Shown: piece by piece, positions 11,925-23,095 of the stretch
Position numbering within the stretch: position 1 is the stretch's first letter
How the letters are laid out: each line of letters opens with the position of its first letter
DNA from: Phascolarctos cinereus
Lineage: Eukaryota; Chordata; Mammalia; Diprotodontia; Phascolarctidae
Reading direction: 5' to 3'
NCBI RefSeq assembly: GCF_002099425.1
Contig: NW_018343979.1
Coordinates: forward strand, 1,227,501 to 1,291,500
Length of the DNA stretch: 64,000 nucleotides
Program-made: the position numbers and the translations under genes
The notes under the pieces: model-generated
Database searches by the model: none
What the model was told of the DNA's origin: nothing
Seen by the model: the letters and a program-made list of their open reading frames with translations, nothing else

Positions 11925-12032
11925 GTTCTCAGAGAGATATTACAAATGCCAAAGTAATTTCCTGGAGGAGAAGGACCTTGTTTCATTTATCTTTGCATCA
12001 TCTAGTAGGTGCTTGATTAGTATTTGCTGATT
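11925..12032 (+). mobile_element. L2-type 3' end
   Basis: ggagaaggaccttgtttcat, ttgcatcatctagtaggtg, ttgattagtatttgctga: diverged L2 terminus. Confidence 0.5.
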
Positions 12033-12184
12033 TAATTTTTCCTGAATAAGAGGATGACACAGGTCAGGGGCACAGTTATTGTGTTTGACAATGTCCCCAT
12101 GCTAAGTAGCTTCTCTTTTCTTTTCGAGTTCTGCCTCATCAATGCTGAGAACCAAGGTTGAGAGTAGAGAATACATTATACACA

Positions 12185-12380
12185 AGGGCAAGGGCACTGG
12201 ATTTGGAGATAGAGAACCCGGGCTCAAATCTCTTCTTTGCCAGTCACTAGCTATGTGATCTTGGTTAGCTCATATTTAAACTCTCTGGATCTCAGTTTTC
12301 AAACTGGTAAAAATAAATGAATAAGACTAGATGACCTCTAAGGTCTCTTCCAGCACTAAATCAATCATTCTATGATGATT
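12185..12380 (+). mobile_element. CORE-SINE with CR1-like 'ctctaaggtctcttccag' tail
   Basis: The head (gcactggatttggagatag), body (cagtcactagctatgtgatc) and 3' tail agatgacctctaaggtctct followed by tctatgatga are intact in order. The tail resembles CR1-type 3' ends. Related copies lie at 13150-13320, 25150-25312 and 44255-44460 (plus) and about 30415-30560 (minus). Confidence 0.7.
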
Positions 12381-13149
12381 CTTTCCCTGCCATCCTATCC
12401 CATCCAGTACTATGTGGTTTTAGAAGAAATTATAGAGGACAGAAATTAAAGAAACATGAGCAGAGCAACCTGTCTGGTGCCTTGATAACTTTCAAACATC
12501 ACTTTCACACTTTCCCAGGCGGCCTCTGGTGTGGAAAGCTGTTGAAGCGCAGCTTTGTGCATGAAGGCAGCAAATCATTTCTAGCAATATGAGAGCTTCC
12601 AGCACTGCATTCCAAATGACACCAGATAAGCACTAGGGGAAGCTGAGGAAAGAGATTAGGTGATTTTTTTTTAAAGCAGGAAATTGTTCATGTTGATGTC
12701 TGAATACAATCCTGTTCAAATGAAACCTGGATTCTCTTTTTTTCAGGCAGTGCTTTCTGTAATTGTACTCATTGTGCCAACTATGCCTGAGTCCTATAGA
12801 TTGGCTGCTGGATATTCTATAAATTTATTTTGGAAAACAGTGGTCCCATTTGAGGAGAGCAAATGTTTTATTGAGTGTGTTTTCCCTTTTTTGGGAAGAG
12901 GGGTACTTTATATATTTAAACATGTAACTCTTTATTTGCTTTCAACTATTGAAAATTCATGATGCATAAGTTGATCTGAACCTTGGCTACCACCCTACAA
13001 ATTCTCTTTCTCCTTTAATATATGTTCCAAATCTCATTTTCTTTCCTCTCTCTCTCTAGTCTTAACACCCACTTCCAACATTTGAAATTATCTAGCCTCC
13101 TACTTAATAAAGAAGATTGAAGCCATTCAATATGACCTAAAGATTACTA
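12381..13149. other. no gene recognised
   Basis: The frame at 12684-12962 (plus) shows no domain signature and no supported splice context. No repeat recognised. Confidence 0.35.
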
Positions 13150-13320
13150 TTTAAAGCTCACTGGCTCTGTGATCAGAGTATCCAGGTTCATCTCCTATGA
13201 TAATACCTATGACCTTGAACAAGTCACTAGATTTCCTTAGGCTCTAGTTTTCTCAGCTGTAAAATAAGCACGGTAAATTAAATGGTCTCTGAGATCCCTT
13301 CTAAGTTCTTGAATGTTCAA
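13150..13320 (+). mobile_element. CORE-SINE with CR1-like tail
   Basis: gaccttgaacaagtcactag, ctgtaaaataagcacgg and ggtctctgagatcccttcta give the same family as 12185-12380. Confidence 0.6.
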
Positions 13321-13564
13321 ATGACTCCAGTAATTCACAAAGCATATTCTTAGTGTATCCTCTTGACTTTGCCAGTAAATGTACTTTGCTATACAGTTCC
13401 CTGGTTCACTTACTCTGATCTTTATGAAGTTTATAACATCCTCCCTATTAAACATAGGTCCTATTCCATATATCAATAAACCTTTATGAATATTGACTTC
13501 TATATATTGAAAATATAATATTTATCAAATACTATACTCATAGGATGATAATTAACCTCCTGAG

Positions 13565-14450
13565 AGAATTAAATGGGATTTTTTGCACTTAATAGTATTT
13601 TGTTTTTTCCAATTACATGTAAAGATAATTTTTAGCATTCATTTTTGTAAGATCTTGAGTTCCAAATTTTTCTCCCTCCCTCCCTTTCCTCTCCCTTCCT
13701 GAAGAAAGTAAGCAATCTGATGTAGGTAATACATGTATAACCATGTTAAACATATTTCCACGTTGGTCATGTTGTGAAATAAGAATCAGAACAAAAGGGT
13801 AAAAAAAAAAACAACAACAACAACAAAAAGTGAAAATAGTATGCTGTGATCTACATTAGACTCCATAGTTCTTTCTCTGGATGTGGATAGCGCTTTCCAT
13901 CATAAGTCTTTCGGAACTGTCTTAGATCACTATATTGCTAAGAACTAAGTCAACCATAGCTGATCATCACACAATGTTGCTGTTACTTTGTACAATGTTC
14001 CCTTGGTTCTGCTCACTTTACTCAACATCAGTTCAAGTAAGTCTTTCCAGGTTTTTCTGAAATCTGCCTGCTCGTCATTTCTTACAGCACAATAGTATTC
14101 CCTTACATTCATATACCACAACTTGTTTAGCCATTCTCCAAATGATGGGTGTCCCCACAATTTCCAATTCTTTGCCACCACAGAAAGACCTGCTATAAAT
14201 ATTTTTGTATATATGGGACCTTTCCCCTTTTTATGATCTTTTTTATTGATTGATTTATTTTTATGATCTTTTTATGATTTTAATGTATGGGATACAGACA
14301 TAGTGTTGGTATGGCTGTATCAAAGGGTATGCACAGTTTTATAGACCTTTTGGGAATAGTTCCAAACTGCTCTCCAGAATGGTTGCATAAGTTCACAGAT
14401 CTATCAACAATGCATTAGTATTCCAATTTTCCCACATCAAGAATTAGGTT
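13565..14450 (-). mobile_element. L1 LINE 3' end with ORF2 C-terminus
   Basis: Read on the minus strand, the segment runs from the end of ORF2 into the L1 3' UTR. The ORF2 part (14181-13945) encodes VAKNWKLWGHPSFGEWLNKL, YMNVREYYCAVRNDEQ and FRKTWKDLLELML, the marsupial counterpart of the human L1 ORF2 tail (IAKTW...MEYYAAIKNDEF). The 3' UTR ends with the ggaactcaagatc/ttacatgtaattgg motif near 13610-13670. The left boundary is the 3' end of the element; the element is 5'-truncated near 14450. Confidence 0.9.
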
Positions 14451-14779
14451 TTTAAGCTGGATTTGGAAGATGAGAGACACAGATTCACTCTTTATCCAAT
14501 TAATCCAAAAAGGAGTCACTAAGTGATGACTTCCATTCAAAAAGATCCAGTTGAAGAAATTTAACAGTGTCTTGTGTATTTGATGATATTTTACCCATTT
14601 TTATTTAATCAGCCAAGGAATTATGAAAGTGTTTTCAATCAGGTTTAATTTAATTGTGTTTGCTGTCACTTCATAATCATTTAAGTAAAGTGTCATTGAT
14701 TACTGGCATGGGAAGATCTGACCTTGGCTTAATATTCAACCCAATCCAACAAACAGTAAGCCTACAGTATGTGCAAACT

Positions 14780-15030
14780 GAGGAGGCAGCTAAGTGGCTC
14801 TGTGGATAGAGCACTGGGCCTGGAATCAGGAAGACTGAGTTCAAATCTGTCTTCAGATACTCACTAGCTGTGTGGTACCCTGGGCAAGGGGACCTTTGCT
14901 TTGTTTGCCTTAGTCCACTGGAGAAGAAAATGGCAAACCATTCTAGTATCTGCCAAGAAAACCCCATGGACAATATGTTTGAAGGGGTCATGAAGAATCA
15001 GACATGACTGAACTACTGAACAACAACAAA
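14780..15030 (+). mobile_element. MAR1-type SINE (RTE/BovB tail)
   Basis: Complete order: head ggcagctaagtggctctgtg, gagcactgggcctggaatc, CORE ctagctgtgtggtaccctgg, then ggagaagaaaatggcaaacc, tcatgaagaatcagacatga and ctgaacaacaacaa. The last two blocks match the RTE/BovB 3' end. The frames at 14677-15082 (minus) are shadows of this SINE. Confidence 0.85.
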
Positions 15031-15109
15031 GATGCAAATCAACGGAAGACACAAAGACAAAATGGAAAGTCTCTGACCTCAAGGAGTTTGTATTACACTG
15101 GAAGGATAT

Positions 15110-15335
15110 AATTACTCAATATGCATTCATTAAGCATTTACTATTTGCCTGGAACTGTGCCAAGTACTGGGGATATAAAAACTGAGAGAAGAGAGCAGGC
15201 ATTAGCAGCTAGGAAAGTTAAATGCAATAAGCCAGCTGAGAGGGGATAAGCTAGAGTTGTAGCTGTGTGAACAATGAGGAGATGGCACAAAAGACAGGCA
15301 AATAAATAATTTGAAGAGGGAGAGGAAACATACAA
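15110..15335 (+). repeat. repeat X, 5' part
   Basis: cattcattaagcatttacta, gcctggaactgtgccaagta and ctggggatataaaaactg: the start of a long mammalian repeat seen more fully at 25425-26170 and 49445-51170. It does not follow the SINE consensus. Class unassigned. Confidence 0.55.
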
Positions 15336-15369
15336 CTAGGGAGAATTAACATTCTATGATTAAATATAA

Positions 15370-15545
15370 TATATTTGCATAGTACTATACACATATATAA
15401 AACCTCATTTGATTCTTACAATAGTGTTGTGAGGTACTGTACGTATGACAGATGTTATTCATCCCATCTTACAGATGAAGTAACTGAAATTCTGAGAAGT
15501 TAATTGGCCTGTCTATGATTACACATAACTAGGATGACAAGAGAG
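15370..15545 (-). mobile_element. MIR-type SINE, minus strand
   Basis: catttgattcttacaatagt, cccatcttacagatgaagta and tggcctgtctatgattacac, in reverse MIR order. Confidence 0.65.
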
Positions 15546-18500
15546 GATGATGTACCTGCTAGACCCTCCAGTGGCTTTTAGGTACAGCCTTTCACTTTTT
15601 CATACCACCCAGAATGTTGAATCTTCTTAATAGTATTCTTGTACTTCTCTTACATATAAATTTAAACACAAACCTTTTGCTTTTGTTTTTTTCAGGAAGA
15701 GGACTCCTACTAAATTGTTTCTATTTAAAGTCATTATAAAAATGGCCCCTGATGCCATCTGCCTTTGTAGAGCAGCACAGCATGCTTTACCTCAGTAAGA
15801 AAATGTAAGTATATTTATCTTTGGTTGGAGCCATCATCTGCTGTCATTGTAAGAGAGATGACAAAAATAATTACAGTGATATTGCCGACTGATCACCAAA
15901 ATGGTTCTCAGATATCTGCTTGCTACTGAATCTTTAGTTCCTGGTCCTTTTAGAAAAAAAAAAGTTATACAATTTCTATGGGAAAATGGAGATTAGAAAG
16001 TCAAGTTCTATAAAAAGAAAATAAAAAGTATAGAAAATTCACTCAGATTTGTGGGAACCATGTTTGATTTAGGTGCACCAGAATTAATGGGAGGCGGGGT
16101 AGAATAGGACAAGACTGCTGCAAGTAAAAAGGTATATCTACCAACAAAACTCTCACTGGAACCTAGCAGGACGATAGATGGGAGTGAAGGGGACTGGTTA
16201 AAATGAGAAGCCACTACACCCTCTAAGATGTACTAAGGTTAATTTAATAACAAAAGGTAGTATTTCTGGATGCAATTGAATGAACTCTTTGACCTACCAT
16301 TAAAAATGGCCATTTAGGACAAAAACCAGAAATGGAGATATGCATTTCTCCTGGCAGGAAGAAAAAAAATAGAATTGAATAAGATCAATATTGCACAAGA
16401 ACAGCAGAGAGAACATGTAACTTATAAAACTCTGAGTTCACATAGGATTCATTCCAAAGGTTGAAGAAAGTGGCAAATGTTAGGAAAAATCTTTAGCAGC
16501 TCTATTCCTTGCTTCTCTGTAAATTGGAGTGGGACCTCTATCCTGAAGGGAAAATAAAATGCAATTCTGTGTAGAAAGGGACCTAGAAAAACCCTAATGA
16601 GGGTCATAACACTTGTCTATTTTCAGAGGACAACAGCCTGGCCAAACGAGCTAGTATTTTCTCTGTGTCACATTTTCTGCCTCCATTTTCAATTCTCTGC
16701 TCTGAGTAGTGTGTCTCCCTGATCAATTTCTCCATTTTTTTAGAGTTAAGATTGCTCTGTATTTGAGATGCTTTGGCAAAGACTGTAATGAAAATTTTAA
16801 ATCTGAACAAGATTTCTTGAAGTTCTAAATGAGCCATCAAGGAGAATTTCTGCCAGATGGCACCTATGATGGAAGGCCTGGAGGCTTGCTTTTAGTCCCC
16901 TGGTTCCCAGAAACAGACTAAATCTCGCAGAACCCATATATCCTCTGTATTTTTTAAGTTCCTTATCTGAAGAGGGGATTGAACTAGAGGCAAACTGCTT
17001 TAACTAAATATCAGGAATCAAATGAAATAAATTTTCAGAAAGGCTTTAGAAGTCACAGACTGGGCAAAATTGAAAATAATAGGCATAAAATATGGTCCAA
17101 CATGGACAAACATCTTAATCATTTTGTAGCTGCCTATAACAGAGGATTGAGACTCTATGTGAGGTTGTCCTATGCCCTCTTAGGAGTTATCCTCTGATAT
17201 ATCTGAGAATGGATGGAAGCAAACTGAACTGACATAATTCAGATACTCAGTACTAGACTAAATTTGCAACCATGGAAAGAATCCCATTAGAGAAAAACTC
17301 CTATGAACACACAAACATACATGCAGGCAAATACACAACTTGCATATACATACATAAATATTTGCCACAATGACAACATACTGGAAAGAGATTTAAAGCC
17401 AAGACTTAGACAACATTGCTACACATCTTTCAGTGTTTCCTGCTCCTTCCCAGTCCATACTCAATCTTTCAAGGCAAAAAACACAAAGCTCACAACCCTT
17501 GACTATCATACTCTCCTACTCTTTGAACCAAAACTAGTCTCCACCTCCACCACTTTTCTCCATACCCCCAGCAACTATTATGCCTCCTGGTGCCCCCAAG
17601 CATCCTCACAAAATTCAACAATTACTTCATTCACTCTCTAAGGTGTTAAGTGTTGTGGAGGGACTTGAGTTTGTTTTCCATTACCATTACTCAAAGGTAA
17701 AAGGGGAAAGAGGTTTCCATCAAAGACCATAATCATGGGTCCTTTACCTAGGAAAAAGAGTTGTATCCAATCCATTTTCTTTTAAAGAACTACATCTCCC
17801 AGAAGCCTGGTGGAGTTCCATAGTTTTCAAGCCACCTAGTTTGAAAGGAAGACAGAAATCTCATGATGGGATGAGGCATGGGCAAGAAAAGCCTAGGATG
17901 GATGAAGAGAGGAGAAAGAAATGGCAGCTGGAACTTCTGCTGACATAGTGATAATCTGGTTGTTTTGTTTAGATACTGTGCTGTTAAGAGCTTTATTGCT
18001 TATCTGGTTGCAGTGCCAAAGATCAGTAATCTCAGAATGTCCCATGGTTTCAATGTTGTTCTGATTGCTGCACAACCCTTCAAGATGTAATGTGATATGT
18101 CTGCACAGACTGTTTCCAGTGATGATCTTTAATCTTCACACTGTAAATGAAACTGTCTATGTCCTTCATCCATGGGGCCAAAGATAAAGGGTGAGTTGTT
18201 TTGCAACCTTTAGTTCCTGGAGGCATGGAGCACCATACTTTGGGAAGGGAGTGGTGAGCATTGCTGCTGCTTGATTTAGGTGCCTTTATTTACCTTGCAT
18301 TCTATTTTACATAAATATCCCTTACTTTCTGTATGATGTGACACAATTTATCCTGGTTTGATTGGGAAACAATTAGTAGAAGTGGGGACCCATGAGCTAT
18401 GGATTGAGATAATCACTTCTGGAAAAACATAAACCTGGATGTAAGCACAGAGGGAGAACACACTAAGAGATTCATGAACTACACTTATTTTCTCTCTTCT

Positions 18501-18930
18501 CAGGTAGTACCAATTTCTCCCAACCAACCCCAATATACATAGTCAGTACAAGTGGTAACTAAATTTTACTTGAGGTGCGAGGACATATTAAAGTACAAAC
18601 TTTACAAGATGATGTAAATCACAAGCACGATTTCAGGCAGCTTGCTACTATAGTTTACAGCATTTAAAAGCCCCAGAATAGGGTTCTCTTAATGTTGGAA
18701 TCTTCTGTTTTCAGTGAAAATATTGCCCACTGCATCAACAAGTGCACCATTGTTTTTCATTTAAAAAAAAGACATAGCCTGAAAACTGTTAGCCTACATC
18801 AAAAGACTAAACAATTTGCATCCATTTTCTAATAGATGTCTGATAGTTTAATAGACTACAAACTACTTGCATGTCCTATTTCCATGTCCCTGTCGTATCC
18901 TTCTTTACCCTAAACATATTTTGGACCAAC
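15546..18930. other. repeat-poor stretch, no gene recognised
   Basis: No SINE, L1 or L2 motif was recognised over 3.4 kb. Frames at 16008-16214, 16604-16840, 17303-17641 and 18348-18533 lack recognisable domains. The stretch 17790-18340 (with aactacatctcccagaagcc) has the look of an old, unassigned interspersed repeat, but no terminal repeats were found. Confidence 0.35.
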
Positions 18931-19317
18931 TCCAGATCTTAGAATGTAGGTGCCTTAAAAATTCAAAAAGATACAGAGAGAAAGTCATGTCCCAATGTAT
19001 GCCTCTAGTGTATGCTCCAATACAAAATCTAAAATAAGCCAAAAATCTGGTACTGGCCAAGAAAGAGAGTGGTGGATCAATGGAATAGACTAGGTACATA
19101 ATACACAGTAGTAAATGATCATAGTAATACAGTGTTTGATAAACCCAAAGATCCAAGGTTTTGGAACAAGAACTCAGTATTTGACAAAAATTGCTGGGAA
19201 AACTGGAAAGCAGTTTGGCAGAAATTAGTTATAAACCAATGTTTCACAGTGTATGCCAAGATAAGGTCAAAATGAGTATAGGATAGACATCGCTTATAAT
19301 TTAAAATCTTTTAGAAA
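18930..19317 (+). mobile_element. older L1, 5' portion (interrupted)
   Basis: ggtactggccaagaaagaga, gatcaatggaatagactagg, gtatttgacaaaaattgct and gccaagataaggtcaaaatg are L1 ORF2 segments upstream of the C-terminal region. The copy is heavily mutated. It is cut at 19317 by the HAL1-like insertion and resumes at 22249. Confidence 0.8.
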
Positions 19318-20163
19318 GGGGGCGGAGCCAAGATGGTGGAGTGAAAGCAGTGACTTGCTTGAGCTCTCCCCCAAATCCCTCCAAATACTCATAAAAAATG
19401 GCTCTAAACAAATTCTGAAGCAGCAGAACCCACAAAAAGACAGAGTGAAACAAATTTCCAGCCCAAGACAACCTGGACGATTGATCAGAAAGGTGTATCA
19501 CGCCAGGCTGGGAGCACAGTGCAGCACAGGCGCGCAGGCCACAGCAAACTTGGAGCAGGCCTCAGAGGACTGAATCGCGGGCAGCTGTGGAGGTTTCCAG
19601 ACTCCTCAATCCACTAATGCCAAAGACAACTTAGAAGGTCAGTGGGAAAAGTCTGTTTCTGTCGGTGGTCAGAGAGGAAGGTGGGGTCTCAGCTCCATTC
19701 CCCAAGAGCCTGGCCCTGTGAGGGGCAGCTGCTTCCCGAGCTTCCAGCCCACAGACTGAGGGGGAATCCAGTGGCTGATCAGAGAGGGACTGCAGGGATC
19801 TCTTTGCCAGTGCTGAGGCAGGAATCTCTTGCTTTGCCCGTGGGTGGATCTGGGTCACAGTTCTGGGCAGCAGTGCTGGGGTGAGGAGGAGCACTGGCGT
19901 GGTGGAGCTTGTAGTGGCTGTGGAGAGGAACCCCTCCTCACAGTTACAGGACAGAAAGGAATACTTGTGGTCACAGGCCAGGAAAGGAGTAAACACCTTG
20001 CCCCTTATCATGTCACCTTGGTAGAACTGAAAATTTACAGGTCCCTACAAGTATCTCTGAAAACAGCTACACAAACCCCTGAAGCTTGGGACAGTACACT
20101 CTCCACATTGGAAGCAGACTCTTACCTTAACAAGAGTTTAAAACTCAAGTAATTGGCAGGATC

Positions 20164-21232
20164 ATGAGCAAGCAGCAAAAAGAATCAGACTATATTATCT
20201 TACTTTGGTGAAAAAGAAGATCAAAATATACAACCAGAAGAAGACAACAAAATCAAAGCTCCTACATCCAAAGCCTCCAAGAAAAATATGAATCAGTCCC
20301 AGGCCTTGGAAGAGCTCAAAAGGGATTTTGAGAAGCAAGTAAGGGAAGTAGAGGAAAAACTGGGAAGAGAAATGAGAGTGATGCAAGAAAATCATGAAAA
20401 ACAAGTCAACAGCTTGCTAAAGGAGACCCAAAAAAATACTGAAGAAAATAACACCTTAAAAAATAGCCTAACCCAAATGGCAAAAAGCCAATGAGGAGAA
20501 AAATGCCCTAAAAAGAAAAATTGGCCAAATGGAAAAGGAAGTCCAAAAGATTACTGAAGAAAATACTTCCTTAAAAATTAGAATAGAGCAATTGGAAGAC
20601 AGTGACTTTATGAGAAATCAAGACACTGTAAAACAAATCCAAAAGAATGAAAAATTAGAAAACAATGTGAAATATCTCATTGGAAAAACAACTGACCTGG
20701 AAAATAGATCCAGGAGAGAGAATTTAAAAATTATTGGACTATCTGAAAGCCATGATCAAAAAAAGAGCCTAGACATCATCTTTCAAGAAATTATCAAGGA
20801 AAACTGCCCTGACATATTAGAACCAGAGGGCAAAATAGAAATGGAAAGAATCCACAGATCTCCTCCTGAAAGAGATCCCCAAAGGAAAACTCCTAGGAAT
20901 ATTGTAGCCAAATTCCAGAGTTCCCAGGTCAAGGAGAAAATATTACAAGCTGCCAGAAGGAAACATTCAAGTACTGTGGAAACACAATCAGGATAACACA
21001 AGATTTAGCAGCTTCTACATTAAAGGACCACAGGGCATGGAATATAATATTCCGGAGGGCAAAGGAGATAGGATTACAACCAAGAATCACCTACCCAGCA
21101 AAACTGAGTATAATCCTTCAGGGGAAAAAATGGTCATTCAGTGAAATAGAGGACTTTCAAGCATTCCTGATGAAAAGACCAGAGCTAAACAGAAAATTTG
21201 ACTTTCAAATACAGGACTCCAGTGGAACATGA
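20164..21232 (+). pseudogene. L1 ORF1p-like reading frame, frameshifted
   Basis: Encodes the L1 RNA-binding protein ORF1p, which trimerises and coats L1 RNA. The N-terminus is a Glu/Lys-rich heptad coiled coil (20288-20700: ELKRDFEKQVREVEEKLG). It is followed by an RRM-like part (RENLKIIGLSE, near 20715) and a C-terminal domain (TQDLAAST near 21000, then PRITYPAKLSIILQG near 21080-21125) that matches human ORF1p (PRISYPAKLS). Likely start ATG at 20164 (MSKQQK); stop TGA 21230-21232. The frame is broken about three times: between 20164 and 20230, near 20480 (an apparent loss of about 11 bases in a KELQKANEE-type segment), and near 20965 (apparent loss of one base). It is therefore unlikely to make full-length protein. 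Confidence 0.85.
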
Positions 21233-21624
21233 AGAGGTAAACAGGAAAGAGAAATCATAAGAGACTTATTAAGATTGAACTGTTTACATTCCTGCATGGA
21301 AAGATGATATTTGTAACTCATGAGAACTTTGTCAGTATTAGGGTAGTTGAAGGAAAAAAATTGATGTATGTATATATAGATAGATGGAGGGTACAGGGTG
21401 AGTTGAACATTAAGGGGTTATATCTGGAGAATAAAATTAAGGGATGAGAGAGGATGATACTCAGAGAAGAAAGGGAGAGGTAGAATGGGGTAAATTATCT
21501 CAAAAAAAAAACAGAAAAGAAAAGTCTCTCACAGTGGAGGGGAAACAGGGGAAGGTGAGAGGGAATGAGGAATCTTATTCTCATAGGATTTGGCTTAAGG
21601 AGAGGAATAACATACACATTCAAT

Positions 21625-22200
21625 TGGGTATGGAAATCTGTCTTACCCTACAGGAAAATAGGGGAGAAGGGGACAAGAGAGCAGGGGGTGATAGAGAGGA
21701 GGGCAGATTGGGAAAGAGGGTAATCAGAAGCAAATACTTCTGAGGAGGGACAGGGTCAAAAGAAAGAATAGAATAAATGGGAGGGCAGGATAGGATTAAG
21801 GGAAATAGAGTTAGTTTTTCACAACATGTCTACTAAGGAAGTGTTTTGCATAACTGCACATGTACAACCTATATTGAGTTGCTTGCCTTTTCAATGAGGG
21901 TGGGTGAGGGAGGAAGGGAGAAAATTGGAACTCAAAATTTTAAAAACACATGTTTTAAAAAAAATGTTTTCACATGCAACTGGGAAATAAGAAATATAGG
22001 AAATGGGGTACAGAAGTCTATCCTGCTCTACAGGAAAATAGAAGGGGAAGGGGATAAGAGAAGGGAGGGGGGAGAGATAGAAGAGAAGGCAGACCAGAGG
22101 AAGGGGTATTCAGAATGCATGCCATCTTGGGGTGGGTGGAGGGGTGAGAAATTTGGAACTCAAAAACTTGTGGAAGTGAATATTGAAAACTAAAAATAAA
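21625..22200 (+). repeat. duplicated module inside the HAL1-like 3' UTR
   Basis: Unit 1 (about 21625-21985) and unit 2 (about 22005-22200) share, in order, ctacaggaaaatag, a polypurine stretch (ggggataagag type), gggtaatcag/ggtattcaga, a ggtgggtg-rich stretch and ttggaactcaaaa. The last block is also the 3'-terminal motif of the full-length L1s in the window. Unit 2 is shorter; it lacks the middle part containing gtgttttgcataactgc. Confidence 0.65.
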
Positions 22201-22248
22201 TAAATTTATATGAAAAAATAAAAATAAAAAAATAAAATCTTTTAGAAA

Positions 22249-23095
22249 TCAGAAAGAAATTAGGGAGGCATGAAATATTTTACCTGTCATATCCATGAAT
22301 AAGGGAAGAATTTATAACAGAACAAGAGATAGAGAGGATCACAGGAAGTAAAATGGATAATTTTGATTACATTACATTAAAAAGATTTTGAACACACAAA
22401 ACCAATGCAGTCAAGACTATAAGTAAAGTAGGAAGCATATTCTCAAAGAGTTTGCTTATACCTTTGAACCACTGCTAGATCTATTTCCAAAGATGATTAG
22501 AGGAAAAGGAAAAGAACCTATACGTCCTAAAATGTTTATAGTAGCTCTCTCTGTGGTGGCAAAGAACTGGAAATTTGGGGGATACCCATCAATTGGAGAA
22601 TACCTGAACAAGTTGAGGTATGTGATAGTGATGGAATACTACTATGCCATAAGAAATGATGAGCTCGACAATCTTAGAAAAATATGGGTAGACTTGCATG
22701 AAATAATGAAGAGTGAAATGTATACAGTAATAACAATGTTGTTTTAAGAACAACTTTGAGTAAATAAGTCATTTTGACTATTATGAATACCCAAATCTAC
22801 CACAAAGGACAGATGAAGGAAGATGCTACATGCATCCAGAGAAAGACTTAATAAATAGAAGTATGTATAGAATGATTTTACATGAATATACATATTTGTG
22901 TCTAATGGTAGTCATCTCTAGGGTGGTGAGGAGAGAAGAAAAAAAGGGAAAAAATTTACATGATAACTATTATATATTTTAAAAGAGTAGCAAGTTATAT
23001 ATAATAGATTTGCAATTTCAGGTGCAATCATCCTTTTTATCATGTTATGTTATGGAATGCTTGTTTTATTCCATAAATTAAAAAAAGAAAGGTCT
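22249..23095 (+). mobile_element. older L1, 3' portion with ORF2 C-terminus
   Basis: Continues the copy interrupted at 19317. It runs through gataattttgattacattac and accaatgcagtcaagactat into an open C-terminal ORF2 segment (22493-22747) with VAKNWKFGGYPSIGEYLNKL, MEYYYAIRNDELDNLRKIW and DLHEIMKSEM. The L1 3' UTR follows (atccagagaaagact...) and ends in AT-rich sequence near 23090. Compared with the 13.6-14.4 kb copy, the RNDE and EYY motifs are conserved but divergence is high, so it is older than the element inside it. Confidence 0.85.

Larger units (their letters stand above)
19318..22232 (+). mobile_element. near-complete ORF1-only L1 (HAL1-like)
   Basis: A 2.9-kb retrotransposon flanked by a perfect 16-bp duplication, taaaatcttttagaaa, at 19302-19317 and 22233-22248. 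It starts with gggggcggagccaagatgg, the L1 5'-end signature, followed by a comparatively GC- and CpG-rich 5' UTR (to about 20163). One protein region, ORF1, follows (20164-21232). About 1 kb of purine-rich 3' UTR then leads to an A-rich tail. There is no endonuclease or reverse transcriptase region. ORF1 without ORF2 is the definition of half-L1 (HAL1) elements, known in several mammals including opossum. Such elements must be moved by another L1. The perfect target duplication suggests a fairly young insertion. Alternative: an L1 that lost ORF2 by internal deletion after insertion; the organised 3' UTR argues against that. Confidence 0.85.

Noticed and set aside
14800-14880. tRNA-like box motifs in SINE heads, considered as tRNA genes
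   Set aside because: The heads of these SINEs are tRNA-related but do not fold into a full cloverleaf and are followed by CORE sequence.
14677-15082. Minus frames of 104 and 72 codons
   Set aside because: Shadow of the MAR1 SINE on the other strand.
17790-18340. Possible solo LTR (aactacatctcccagaagcc motif)
   Set aside because: No terminal TG...CA ends or target duplication could be located, so no element was called.
19631-20152. Overlapping frames of 80-126 codons on both strands
   Set aside because: They lie in the GC-richer 5' UTR of the HAL1-like element; both strands are open by composition, with no match to L1 proteins.
21444-22193. Frames of 99 and 115 codons after ORF1
   Set aside because: Purine-rich 3' UTR of the HAL1-like element read through; Glu/Gly/Lys/Arg-rich with no reverse transcriptase or endonuclease motif.
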